A DNA stretch of 64,000 nt. It comes from Cellulomonas xiejunii (GTDB taxonomy: Bacteria; Actinomycetota; Actinomycetes; Actinomycetales; Cellulomonadaceae). The stretch spans positions 3,162,001 to 3,226,000 of the forward strand of contig NZ_CP101987.1 of assembly GCF_024508315.1 (NCBI RefSeq), written 5' to 3'. Shown here piece after piece: positions 52,362 through 59,540 of this stretch (positions within the stretch are counted from its first letter, which is position 1; every line of letters begins with the position of its first letter). A model generated the notes under the pieces. It saw only the letters and a program-made list of their open reading frames with translations, searched no databases and had not been told where the DNA came from. The translations under genes were made by a program, and so were the position numbers.

Positions 52362-53480
52362 ATGAGCACCTCCGTCACCCTCCGCCGCGTGGCAGCGGCC
52401 GGCGCCACCGCGCTGACCCTGCTGCTGGCACCGCTCGCCACGGGGGGAGCCTCCGCGGCGACCCCCTCCTCCGACCTCCCGGCCGGGATGGTCGAGGCGC
52501 TCGAACGCGACCTGGGCGTCCCGCGCGCCGACGCCGCCCGGCGCGTGACCTTCCAGGCCGACGCCGCCACGAAGGTCCGCACGCTGACGCAGGCCCTCGG
52601 GTCGACGTACGCGGGCGCGTGGGTCGACCCGGCCGCGGGCACCGTGCACGTCGCCACGACGACGCCGTCCAAGGTCCGCGGCCCGATGGCCACGGGCGTG
52701 ACGACCGTCCAGGCCGAGCGCACGCTCGCCGAGCTCGAGTCCCTCGGCGCCCGGCTCGACGCGGCAGGTCTGCCCGCGGGCGTCGCGACCTGGTACGTCG
52801 ACGTCCCGGCCAACAGGCTGGTCGTCGAGGCGGTGGGTGGAACCGCAGCCGCAGCCGAGCTGGTCGCCGCCGCCGGCCTGCCCGCCGAGGCCGTCACGCT
52901 CGCGACCGCCGAGGCGCCGCAGACCTTCATCGACGTGATCGGCGGCAACGCGTACTACATCAACGCGCGGTCACGCTGCTCGGTCGGCTTCGCCGTCCAG
53001 GGCGGGTTCGTGACCGCAGGCCACTGCGGCACGGTCGGGGCGACCACGACGTCGCCGTCGGGCACGTTCCGCGGCTCCTCGTTCCCCGGCAACGACTACG
53101 CGTGGGTCCAGGTCGCGTCGGGCAACACCCCGCGCGGCCTCGTCAACAACTACTCGGGCGGCACGGTGCGCGTCACCGGCTCCCAGCAGGCCGCGGTGGG
53201 CGCGTACGTCTGCCGCTCCGGCAGCACGACGGGGTGGCGGTGCGGCACCGTGCAGGCCTACAACTCGACCGTCCGCTACGCGCAGGGCACCGTCACGGGC
53301 CTGATCCGCACCAGCGTCTGCGCCGAGCCGGGCGACTCCGGCGGCTCGCTGGTCGCCGGGACGCAGGCGCAGGGCGTGACGTCCGGCGGCTCGGGCAGCT
53401 GCCGCTCCGGGGGCACCACGTACTTCCAGCCGGTCAACGAGATCCTGCAGGCCTACGGCCTGCGGCTCGTGATCGGCTGA
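52362..53480 (+). CDS. Secreted alpha-lytic-type serine protease (S1E), like Cellulomonas 69B4 protease
   Basis: A 372-residue preproenzyme. Signal peptide 1-32 (TLLLAPLATGGASA), pro-region about 33-188, mature protease from about Phe189 (FIDVIGGNAYYIN). The triad is His221 in TAGHCG, Asp245 in GNDYAW and Ser326 in EPGDSGGS. Six cysteines in the mature part fit three disulphides. From memory, the mature part is strongly similar to the alkaline protease of Cellulomonas strain 69B4 (for example CRSGSTTGW and QGVTSGGSG), which supports the genus guess. ATG 52362 has AGAGG upstream. Monocistronic. Confidence 0.94.
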   Translation: MSTSVTLRRVAAAGATALTLLLAPLATGGASAATPSSDLPAGMVEALERDLGVPRADAARRVTFQADAATKVRTLTQALGSTYAGAWVDPAAGTVHVATTTPSKVRGPMATGVTTVQAERTLAELESLGARLDAAGLPAGVATWYVDVPANRLVVEAVGGTAAAAELVAAAGLPAEAVTLATAEAPQTFIDVIGGNAYYINARSRCSVGFAVQGGFVTAGHCGTVGATTTSPSGTFRGSSFPGNDYAWVQVASGNTPRGLVNNYSGGTVRVTGSQQAAVGAYVCRSGSTTGWRCGTVQAYNSTVRYAQGTVTGLIRTSVCAEPGDSGGSLVAGTQAQGVTSGGSGSCRSGGTTYFQPVNEILQAYGLRLVIG

Positions 53481-53628
53481 CCGACCCGCGGCAGGCACCG
53501 ACGTGCCTGTCGCGTCCCGGCCCCGGGCGCGCCACTGGCGCCCCGGGGCAGGCAGCCCGTCGCCGTCCGACGGGCGACAGGACGGCGGGTGGCGCGGCTC
53601 AGGGGGCGTCGCGCCGCCCGCCGTTCCC
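53481..53628. terminator. Intergenic region with small hairpins between convergent genes
   Basis: CAGGCAC-CGAC-GTGCCTG (about 53493-53510) and CCCGTCG-CCGTC-CGACGGG (about 53558-53576) are short perfect stems between the protease gene and the CDF gene. Either could end transcription. No gene is seen in the rest. Confidence 0.5.
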
Positions 53629-54546
53629 TCACGGGTGCAGGCCCTGCTCCCCGCCGTGCGACGCAGGCTCGAGCTGGAACGTGCAGTGCTCGACGTCGAA
53701 GTGACCGGACAGGCACGTGCGCAGGTCGTCGAGGACGCGCCCGGTGCCCGCGCGGTCGAGCTCGTCGTCCGCCACGACGACGTGGGCGGACAGCACGCAG
53801 ACGCCCGACGTGATGGTCCAGGCGTGCAGGTCGTGGACGCCGAGGACGCCGGGCACGCCCGTCATGTGCTCACGCACGACGTCGAGGTCCACCCCGTCGG
53901 GTGTCGCCTCGAGCAGGACGGCGGCGACGTCGCGCAGGAGCATGCCCGCTCGCGGCAGGATGAGGAGCGCGATCAGGACCGAGGCGATGCCGTCGGCACG
54001 CACGAACCCGGTCGCCAGCACGACGAGCGCGGCGGCCACCACGGCGACGGACCCGAGCGCGTCACCCAGCACCTCCAGGTACGCGCCGCGCACGTTCAGC
54101 GACTCGTGTCGGCCGCGGTGAAGCAGCACCAGGCCGACGGCGTTCGCCGCCACGCCGAGGAGCGCGACCGCGAGCATCAGCCGCGGCTCGACGTCGCCCG
54201 GGCGCACGATGCGACGGGCACCCTCCACCAGGACCAGGACGCCCACGGTGGCCACGACGAGCCCGTTGACCATCGCCGCGAGGATCTCGGCACGCTGCCA
54301 GCCGAACGTCCGGCGCGCCGTGGAGGGCCGGCCGGCGAGCACGCTCGCCCCGAGCGCGACGGCCAGCCCTGCCGCGTCCGTGAGCATGTGACCCGCGTCG
54401 GCGAGGAGGGCGAACGAGCCCGACAGCAGACCGCCGACGACCTCGACCGCCATGACGACGAGCGTCAGCCCGAGCACCCACGCGAGCCTGCCCCGGAACC
54501 GGCCGCTCGCCTGCCCGTGGGACGCGTGGCCGTGGTGGTGCGTCAC
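53629..54546 (-). CDS. Cation diffusion facilitator (CzcD-like metal exporter)
   Basis: A 305-residue CDF protein with six membrane helices and a cytoplasmic C-terminal domain. Metal-site motifs are SGSFALLADAGHMLTDAAGL in helix 2 (HxxxD) and GAYLEVLGDALGS in helix 5. The N-terminus MTHHHGHASHG is His-rich, as in zinc exporters. Probably exports Zn2+ or a similar ion in exchange for protons. GTG start overlaps the stop of the metallopeptidase gene (GTGA). Confidence 0.92.
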   Translation of the reverse strand: MTHHHGHASHGQASGRFRGRLAWVLGLTLVVMAVEVVGGLLSGSFALLADAGHMLTDAAGLAVALGASVLAGRPSTARRTFGWQRAEILAAMVNGLVVATVGVLVLVEGARRIVRPGDVEPRLMLAVALLGVAANAVGLVLLHRGRHESLNVRGAYLEVLGDALGSVAVVAAALVVLATGFVRADGIASVLIALLILPRAGMLLRDVAAVLLEATPDGVDLDVVREHMTGVPGVLGVHDLHAWTITSGVCVLSAHVVVADDELDRAGTGRVLDDLRTCLSGHFDVEHCTFQLEPASHGGEQGLHP

Positions 54547-54887
54547 GCCCAGCCCAGGGCGTGCAACCGTTCGTCGTCGATGCCGAAGTGGTGGGCGATC
54601 TCGTGCACGACCGTGATCGCGACCTCCTCGACGACCTCCTCGCGGTCCTCGCAGATCGCGAGCGTCGGCAGCCGGTAGACGAAGATCCGGTCGGGCAACG
54701 ACCCCGCCGCCCAGAACTCGCCACGCTCGGTCAGCGGCGTCCCCTCGTACAGCCCGAGCAGGTCGGGCTCGTCCTCGGGCGCCTCGTCCTCGACCAGGAC
54801 GACAACGTTGTCCATCATCGCCGCGAGCTCCTCGGGAACCTCGTCCAGCGCGTCACGCACCGCGTCCTCGAAGTCCTCGCGCGTCAT
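54543..54887 (-). CDS. Small zincin-like metallopeptidase
   Basis: A 114-residue protein of the actinobacterial metallopeptidase family: N-terminal MTREDFEDAVRDALDEVPEE, central PDRIFVYRLP and the zinc site VVHEIAHHFGIDD near the C-terminus (HExxH plus downstream Gly-Ile-Asp). The family is widespread but its substrate is unknown. ATG 54887 has GGTGGAG upstream. Coupled to the CDF exporter; whether the metal exporter and a zinc enzyme are functionally linked is open. Confidence 0.85.
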   Translation of the reverse strand: MTREDFEDAVRDALDEVPEELAAMMDNVVVLVEDEAPEDEPDLLGLYEGTPLTERGEFWAAGSLPDRIFVYRLPTLAICEDREEVVEEVAITVVHEIAHHFGIDDERLHALGWA

Positions 54888-55021
54888 CTCCACCACGCAC
54901 CCATCTTGCCCCGCGACGAGGCCCCTGACCTGCGCAACCGAACACGCTTTGGAGTTCCGGCCACCAGCCCGTATGCTCATCACCGGTCTTCCGACGCCTC
55001 GACGTCCGGGGCGGACAACCC

Positions 55022-55094
55022 GCCCTCATCGTCTAGCGGCCTAGGACCCCGCCCTTTCACGGCGGTAGCACGGGTTCGAATCCCGTTGGGGGTA
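55022..55094 (+). tRNA. tRNA-Glu (TTC)
   Basis: 73 nt. Acceptor GCCCTCA pairs with TGGGGGT including two G-U pairs, as in actinobacterial tRNA-Glu; discriminator A at 55094; anticodon TTC in CCCTTTCACG; T loop TTCGAAT. CCA is not encoded. Confidence 0.95.
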
Positions 55095-55148
55095 CGAGCA
55101 GGTCAGCAGTACAGCACGAAGGCTCTAAGGTGGTCACGGCCACTACAA

Positions 55149-55222
55149 GGCCCCGTAGCGCAGTTGGTTAGCGCGCCGCCCTGTCACGGCGGAGGTCGCG
55201 GGTTCAAGTCCCGTCGGGGTCG
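55149..55222 (+). tRNA. tRNA-Asp (GTC)
   Basis: 74 nt. Acceptor GGCCCCG pairs with CGGGGTC; D-loop GCAGTTGGTTAGC; anticodon GTC in CCTGTCACG; T loop TTCAAGT; discriminator G at 55222. CCA not encoded. Confidence 0.95.
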
Positions 55223-55262
55223 CTGCGAGGAACCGGCCGAAAGGCCGGTTCACTCGTTGCGA

Positions 55263-55335
55263 GGCTCTGTAGCTCAGTTGGTAGAGCGTTCGACTGAAAA
55301 TCGAAAGGTCACCGGATCGACGCCGGTCGGAGCCA
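55263..55335 (+). tRNA. tRNA-Phe (GAA) with unusual T loop
   Basis: 73 nt. Acceptor GGCTCTG pairs with CGGAGCC; anticodon GAA in CTGAAAATC; discriminator A at 55335. The T arm reads ACCGG-ATCGACG-CCGGT, so position 54 is A, not the nearly universal T. The rest of the molecule is canonical. Confidence 0.93.
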
Positions 55336-55656
55336 CCTCCAGACGGCCCCGCGGGACGCCCGCCGGGGCCGTCGGCATGTCCGCGGACTCCAGCCGAGAT
55401 CCTGCGACCAGTGTCTCGCGACCAGATCCCTGCGGACAGCGTCCTGCGGCCGGGACCTCGCAGCCTGACGCCCGCGGCCCGGTGCGCGGCTCGACTCCCG
55501 CGGCTCGCCCGTCGTTGGACCCGGCCGGCTCGTCTGCCCGCTCGCGCCGCGCATCCCACCCGGTCACGCGTCCAACTCAGGCCTATCGTCCCGGCCGCAG
55601 CGCGCACGAGCACACCTACCGTGGAGGCACCGCTCCTAACGAACGAGGACCCGCCC
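55336..55656. other. 321-bp region after the tRNAs without a gene
   Basis: Contains a perfect terminator-like stem at 55342-55373 and then sequence without a convincing start, ribosome site or conserved protein in any frame. The last 60 bp before the GTG at 55657 probably hold the promoter of the next gene (CTAACGAACGAGGAC lies just upstream of it). Confidence 0.6.
55342..55373 (+). terminator. Terminator of the tRNA cluster
   Basis: GACGGCCCCG (55342-55351) and its exact inverted copy CGGGGCCGTC (55364-55373) with a 12-nt loop, 6 nt after the tRNA-Phe gene. Confidence 0.8.
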
Positions 55657-56088
55657 GTGACCACGACGACCGACCGCCACCGCCACCGCATCCTCGACCG
55701 CCTCGCCGACCCCCTCGGCGAGCGCGCCCGGGACCGGATCGAGCGCGCGGAGGACAAGGTGCGCGCCGCGGTCCAGCACGAGCTGGACGCCGTCGGCGCG
55801 AGCCTGCGCACCCGTGCCGTGCGCATCCGACCGTCCGCGATCGCCTTCGCCGCCGCCGCGCTGCTCACCGTCATCGGCATCGCCCTGTTCGCAACCGCAG
55901 CCGTGGTGGCCGTGGCGCAGGTCCTGCCGCTGTGGCTGTCGGCCCTGCTCGTCGGCATCGCGCTCGTGGTGCTCGCGGCCGGCGTCGCGGCCTGGGGCCG
56001 GGCCATGCTGCCCACCGGCAACCCGGTCATCCCCGTGCCGCCCAGCACGCACCCGGCCGAGGAGCTCGTGCACCCCTGGATCGACTGA
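55657..56088 (+). CDS. Small membrane protein with N-terminal amphipathic region
   Basis: A 143-residue protein. A charged helical N-terminus (HRILDRLADPLGERARDRIE) is followed by two membrane helices (SAIAFAAAALLTVIGIALFA, LLVGIALVVLAAGVAAWG) and a short Pro-rich tail. It resembles the actinobacterial holin-like (Phage_holin_3_6) proteins but is less typical than the next gene. GTG 55657 has GAGGA upstream. Function unknown. Confidence 0.65.
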   Translation: MTTTTDRHRHRILDRLADPLGERARDRIERAEDKVRAAVQHELDAVGASLRTRAVRIRPSAIAFAAAALLTVIGIALFATAAVVAVAQVLPLWLSALLVGIALVVLAAGVAAWGRAMLPTGNPVIPVPPSTHPAEELVHPWID

Positions 56089-56208
56089 TCCACCTCACTC
56101 ACCGACGACGCGACGCACCGTACGCCGCGTCGCGTCGCGCGGAGGCTGCCGGACCTGCAGACTGAGGGTCCGGCTTCAACCGTCCCCGCAGGTGAGGAAG
56201 GTCCGCGA

Positions 56209-56643
56209 ATGGTCACGCACTCCGGTTGGGCGAGCGACACGCGTTCCGACGCGCCCGACGACCCCCGGTCGCTCGGCCGTCTGGTCGGCGACCTGAGCGA
56301 GCAGGCCACTCGGCTCGTGCGCGCCGAGATCGCTCTCGCCAAGGCCGAACTGACATCCAAGGCGCAGCAGATGGGCATCGGTGCCGGGCTGCTCGTCGGC
56401 GCCGCGGTGCTCGCGCTCTACACGCTCGGCGCCTTCATCGCGACGGCGATCATCGGGCTGTCGAACGCGGTCCCCGCGTGGCTCGCGGCGCTGATCGTGT
56501 CCGTGGTGCTGCTGGTCGTCACGGCGGTGCTCGGCCTGCTGGGTGTCAAGCACGTCAAGAAGGGCGCACCGCCCGTCCCGGAGCGCGCGATGGAGAACCT
56601 GCAGGAGGACGTGGACACCGTGAAGAAGGGGCTGCACCGGTGA
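56209..56643 (+). CDS. Phage_holin_3_6-family membrane protein
   Basis: A 144-residue protein with the family pattern: SLGRLVGDLSEQATRLVRAE, IALAKAELTSKAQQM, then two membrane helices and a charged tail with KKGLHR. Despite the family name these are chromosomal actinobacterial proteins of unknown role, often next to DUF3618 genes, as here. ATG 56209 has GGTGAGGAAGG upstream. Confidence 0.85.
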   Translation: MVTHSGWASDTRSDAPDDPRSLGRLVGDLSEQATRLVRAEIALAKAELTSKAQQMGIGAGLLVGAAVLALYTLGAFIATAIIGLSNAVPAWLAALIVSVVLLVVTAVLGLLGVKHVKKGAPPVPERAMENLQEDVDTVKKGLHR

Positions 56644-56927
56644 GCGACAAGGACACGACCCCGGCGCCGGCGATCGCGGCCCTCGAGGCCGACGTCACGC
56701 TGGCGCGCGAGCAGCTCGCGGCCACGGTCGACGCGCTCGTCGAGGAGGTGGACCCGCGACGGCAGGCCGAGCGCCTCAAGGAGAAGGGGCGCAGGCTCGT
56801 CTTCGACGCCACCGACGCCTCGGCACTGCCCGAGGACCGCGCACGGGCGCGCAAGGTGTTCGCCGTGGCCGGGGCGGTCGTCACGCTGGTGGTCGCGGGC
56901 ATCGTCCGCAAGGCGACCAAGGGCTGA
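56640..56927 (+). CDS. DUF3618 protein
   Basis: A 95-residue protein: IAALEADVTLAREQLAATVD and ALVEEVDPRRQAERLKEKGR match the DUF3618 consensus, followed by a C-terminal helix (VFAVAGAVVTLVVAGIV). GTG start overlaps the preceding stop (GTGA). Function unknown; the pair is probably a membrane complex. Confidence 0.88.
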   Translation: MSDKDTTPAPAIAALEADVTLAREQLAATVDALVEEVDPRRQAERLKEKGRRLVFDATDASALPEDRARARKVFAVAGAVVTLVVAGIVRKATKG

Positions 56928-56929
56928 CA

Positions 56930-56953
56930 CGCGGCCCGCGTGAGCGGGCCGCG
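56930..56953. terminator. 10-bp hairpin after DUF3618
   Basis: CGCGGCCCGC (56930-56939), loop GTGA, GCGGGCCGCG (56944-56953), immediately downstream of the stop. Confidence 0.75.
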
Positions 56954-56989
56954 CTCCGCGCGGGTCCGGGAGACGGACCCCCGTGCATG

Positions 56990-57044
56990 ACGAAGGCCGC
57001 CGTCGACGCCCCGCTCTGCGGGTGCATCTGACGGCGGCCTTCGT
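56990..57044. terminator. 15-bp hairpin between convergent genes
   Basis: ACGAAGGCCGCCGTC (56990-57004) and its exact inverted copy at 57030-57044 around a 25-nt loop that itself can fold. It lies between DUF3618 and bldC and may end both transcripts. Confidence 0.75.
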
Positions 57045-57188
57045 CGCGCACGGGGCCCGGGCCCGGTCCGTCCCCCGAGGCGGACCGACCCCGGCCTGAC
57101 CCGTCGGGCTCTCGCGCACTCCCCCGCGGTGCGCGGTCCCTCCCGGCAGGTCACCCCGTGGCCGCTCGCGGGCGCGCGGCACGGGGGC

Positions 57189-57404
57189 TCAGGACTGCGG
57201 GTTCGGCCTCGGCTGCGGGACGCCGTTGAGGAGCTCGCGGACCTCGGACTCGCGGTACCGGCGGTGCCCGCCGAGCGTGCGGATCGAGGAGAGCTTGCCG
57301 GACTTGGCCCAACGCGTCACGGTCTTGGGGTCGACCCGGAAGAGGGTCGCGACCTCGGACGGCGTCAGGAGAGCCTCGGCCTCTGACGAGTGCGTGGTGG
57401 ACAT
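57189..57404 (-). CDS. bldC: BldC-type MerR-like DNA-binding protein
   Basis: A 71-residue protein almost identical in its core to BldC of Streptomyces: LLTPSEVATLFRVDPKTVTR, WAKSGKLSSIRTLGGHRRYR, ESEVRELL. BldC is a winged HTH protein that binds direct repeats cooperatively and delays differentiation in Streptomyces. ATG 57404 has GGGAGG 9 nt upstream. Target genes in this organism are unknown. Confidence 0.93.
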   Translation of the reverse strand: MSTTHSSEAEALLTPSEVATLFRVDPKTVTRWAKSGKLSSIRTLGGHRRYRESEVRELLNGVPQPRPNPQS

Positions 57405-57810
57405 TGCGTACCTCCCTTGTGTAGCCGCCCCGGCGTGCGCTTCGGCGATCACGGTGCGCCGCGGGGTGGCACGGCTTGGTACTGAATCTGACACATCGGG
57501 CACTCCAGGACACCTTTGGTCGGCCCCACCCCTCACGCGAGGGGCGTCGCGACCGTCACCACGTCCCTGGGGCGCCGTCGATGCACCCACCCTAAACCCC
57601 CGCGAATCGGGACACATCTCCCCGGTCGGCCGAGGGGTGGTCGCCCGTTCGGGTGATGTCGATCGCATAGGAGAAATCACCCAGTCCGGGGCGCTCCCGG
57701 AAGCCAGCGCGCTGACCAGCGAGAACGCGCCGGATCGAAGCGCCTCGACGCTGGGACGTGGGTGAACACGTGGACCATGAACGCGCTCCCGCGGTGCTAG
57801 CGCGCTCGAA

Positions 57811-57826
57811 TGTGACGTATGTCACA
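57811..57826. promoter_or_regulatory. Crp/GlxR-type binding site
   Basis: TGTGACGTATGTCACA matches the consensus TGTGA-N6-TCACA, including the central TA preferred by the actinobacterial cAMP regulator GlxR/Crp. It lies 264 bp before DUF3073 and 407 bp before bldC. Confidence 0.65.
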
Positions 57827-57839
57827 CCTTTTCGCCGGC

Positions 57840-57862
57840 CATGTCAGGACTCGTCGGACATG
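57840..57862. repeat. Inverted repeat CATGTC-N11-GACATG
   Basis: CATGTC at 57840-57845 and GACATG at 57857-57862, 14 bp after the Crp-like site. The half-site spacing puts the two on similar faces; it may be a second operator. Confidence 0.4.
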
Positions 57863-58089
57863 CACAGGGCGCCGTCGGGCCGCGTCCGGCCGGAACTAGT
57901 CAAGAAGTGACCTTTCGCGGGTCACGTCGGCGCCGCACAGCCGCGGACGTGTCCGAACCCACCCGGCGCAGGTGGTCGGAATGGATCACGACCATGTACC
58001 GTTGCCACACGAAGAGACTCAACAGCACCCCGGGGCCGCACGTGTCAGCACGGAGCCGCCCCGCTTCCACGTTAGAGGGGGTCGATGCC

Positions 58090-58296
58090 ATGGGGCGCGG
58101 CCGTCAGAAGGCAAAGCAGACGAAGGTTGCTCGGGAGCTGAAGTACTTCAGCCCGGACACCAACTACAGGGCACTCGAGCAGGAGCTCTCGTCGCGTAGC
58201 CGCAACGATGTCGTCACGGACAGCCGCCGCAGCGCGGTGAGCACGGACGACGACGACCCTCCCGGCTGGGGATGGCCTGGCGACGACGACCGGTGA
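58090..58296 (+). CDS. DUF3073 protein
   Basis: A 68-residue protein that starts MGRGRQKAKQTKVARELKYF followed by SPDTNYRALEQEL, the signature of DUF3073, a small actinobacterial family with an Arg/Lys-rich N-terminus and an acidic C-terminus (DDDDPPGWGWPGDDD). Function unknown; it is often near purM, as here. ATG 58090 has AGAGGGGG upstream. Confidence 0.9.
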   Translation: MGRGRQKAKQTKVARELKYFSPDTNYRALEQELSSRSRNDVVTDSRRSAVSTDDDDPPGWGWPGDDDR

Positions 58297-58377
58297 CGGC
58301 GCGGGCGTCGGTGCCGACCCGACCGCTCGCCTGAACCGTCGAGTACCGGTCGTCGGACACCGACCTGCGAAGTGATC

Positions 58378-58409
58378 GCGGCCCGAGCAGACCTGTCTGC
58401 TCGGGCCGC
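58378..58409. terminator. 14-bp hairpin between DUF3073 and purM
   Basis: GCGGCCCGAGCAGA (58378-58391), loop CCTG, exact inverted copy at 58396-58409. It lies between convergent genes and is likely bidirectional. Confidence 0.82.
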
Positions 58410-58418
58410 GGCGCGTCG

Positions 58419-59540
58419 TCAGCCGACGCGGTAGGTCCCGTGCAGGCGCACGGCGCCGCCCTGGACGCCCTTGGTCCCTGCCACGACATCGGGGGCGGTC
58501 GCGTCGTCGGCACGTCCGTCGCGCACGGTCCCGAGCACCCACGCCCGCATGCCGCGCTCCGCAGCCGCCCGCTGCACCTCGTCGGCGACCTCGGGAGCGA
58601 CGACCGCGACCATGCCCACCCCCAGGTTGAGGGTGTTCTCCAGATCGCCCCACGGGACGGCCCCGAGGCCCTGCACGAGCGTGAACACGGGCGGCAGCAC
58701 CCACGAGCCGCGATCCACGTCCGCGACCAGCCCTGCCGGCAGCACGCGCGCGACGTTGGCCGCCAGACCGCCTCCGGTGACGTGGCTGAAGACGTGGACA
58801 CGGTCCGGGCCGAACTGCTCGACGAGCGCGAGGCAGTCCGCGGCGTACACCCGGGTGGGCTCCAGGAGCTCCTCGCCGAGCGTGCGCCCCAGCTCCTCGA
58901 CGTGCCGTTCCAGGCCCCAGCCGGCCACCTGCACCACGCGGCGCACCAGCGAGTACCCGTTGGAGTGCAGCCCGGAGGATCCGAGAGCCACCAGGACGTC
59001 GCCGGCCCGGACACGCTCGGGACCGAGCAGCTCGTCCGCCTCGACGACGCCGGTCGCGGCGCCGGCCACGTCGTACTCGTCGGGGCCGAGCAGTCCGGGG
59101 TGCTCGGCGGTCTCCCCGCCGACCAGCGCGGTGCCTGCGGCCGAGCACGCGGCCGCGATCCCCCGGACCACGTCGGCGATGCGCTCCGGCACGACCTTCC
59201 CGCACGCGATGTAGTCGGTCATGAACAGGGGACGCGCCCCCACGACGACGATGTCGTCGACGACCATCCCGACCAGGTCGAAGCCGATGGTGTCGTGGAC
59301 GTCCAGCGCCTGCGCGATCGCCACCTTGGTGCCCACGCCGTCCGTCGACGTCGCGAGCAGGGGACGCCGGTAGCGCGTGAGCGCCGACGCGTCGTAGAGG
59401 CCGGCGAAGCCGCCGACCCCGCCGAGGACCAGGGGTCCGTGCGTGGCCCGTACGGCGTCCTTCATCAGCTCGACGGCCCGGTCACCGGCTTCGGTGTCGA
59501 CACCCGCGGACGCGTAGGTGACGGGCTGCGGGGCGCTCAC
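58419..59540 (-). CDS. purM: Phosphoribosylformylglycinamidine cyclo-ligase (AIR synthetase)
   Basis: A 373-residue enzyme for the fifth step of purine synthesis, closing the imidazole ring of AIR with ATP. Signatures: TYASAGVDTEAGDRAVELMK, STDGVGTKVAIAQAL, DDIVVVGARPLFMTDYIACG, HSNGYSLVRR and FSHVTGGGLAANVARVLP. GTG 59540 overlaps the purF stop (GTGA), so purF-purM are coupled. All catalytic regions look intact. Confidence 0.96.
   Translation of the reverse strand: MSAPQPVTYASAGVDTEAGDRAVELMKDAVRATHGPLVLGGVGGFAGLYDASALTRYRRPLLATSTDGVGTKVAIAQALDVHDTIGFDLVGMVVDDIVVVGARPLFMTDYIACGKVVPERIADVVRGIAAACSAAGTALVGGETAEHPGLLGPDEYDVAGAATGVVEADELLGPERVRAGDVLVALGSSGLHSNGYSLVRRVVQVAGWGLERHVEELGRTLGEELLEPTRVYAADCLALVEQFGPDRVHVFSHVTGGGLAANVARVLPAGLVADVDRGSWVLPPVFTLVQGLGAVPWGDLENTLNLGVGMVAVVAPEVADEVQRAAAERGMRAWVLGTVRDGRADDATAPDVVAGTKGVQGGAVRLHGTYRVG

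Larger units (their letters stand above)
57405..58089. other. 685-bp non-coding region between bldC and DUF3073
   Basis: No frame here has a plausible start plus coding bias; base composition is less extreme than in the genes. It holds the divergent promoters, a Crp-like palindrome at 57811 and an inverted repeat at 57840. The length is unusual for this dense genome and could house a small RNA. Confidence 0.6.

Noticed and set aside
55411..55656. N-terminal extension of the membrane protein at 55657
   Set aside because: The extension is Arg/Pro/Ala-rich without conservation features, and the GTG at 55657 has a ribosome site.
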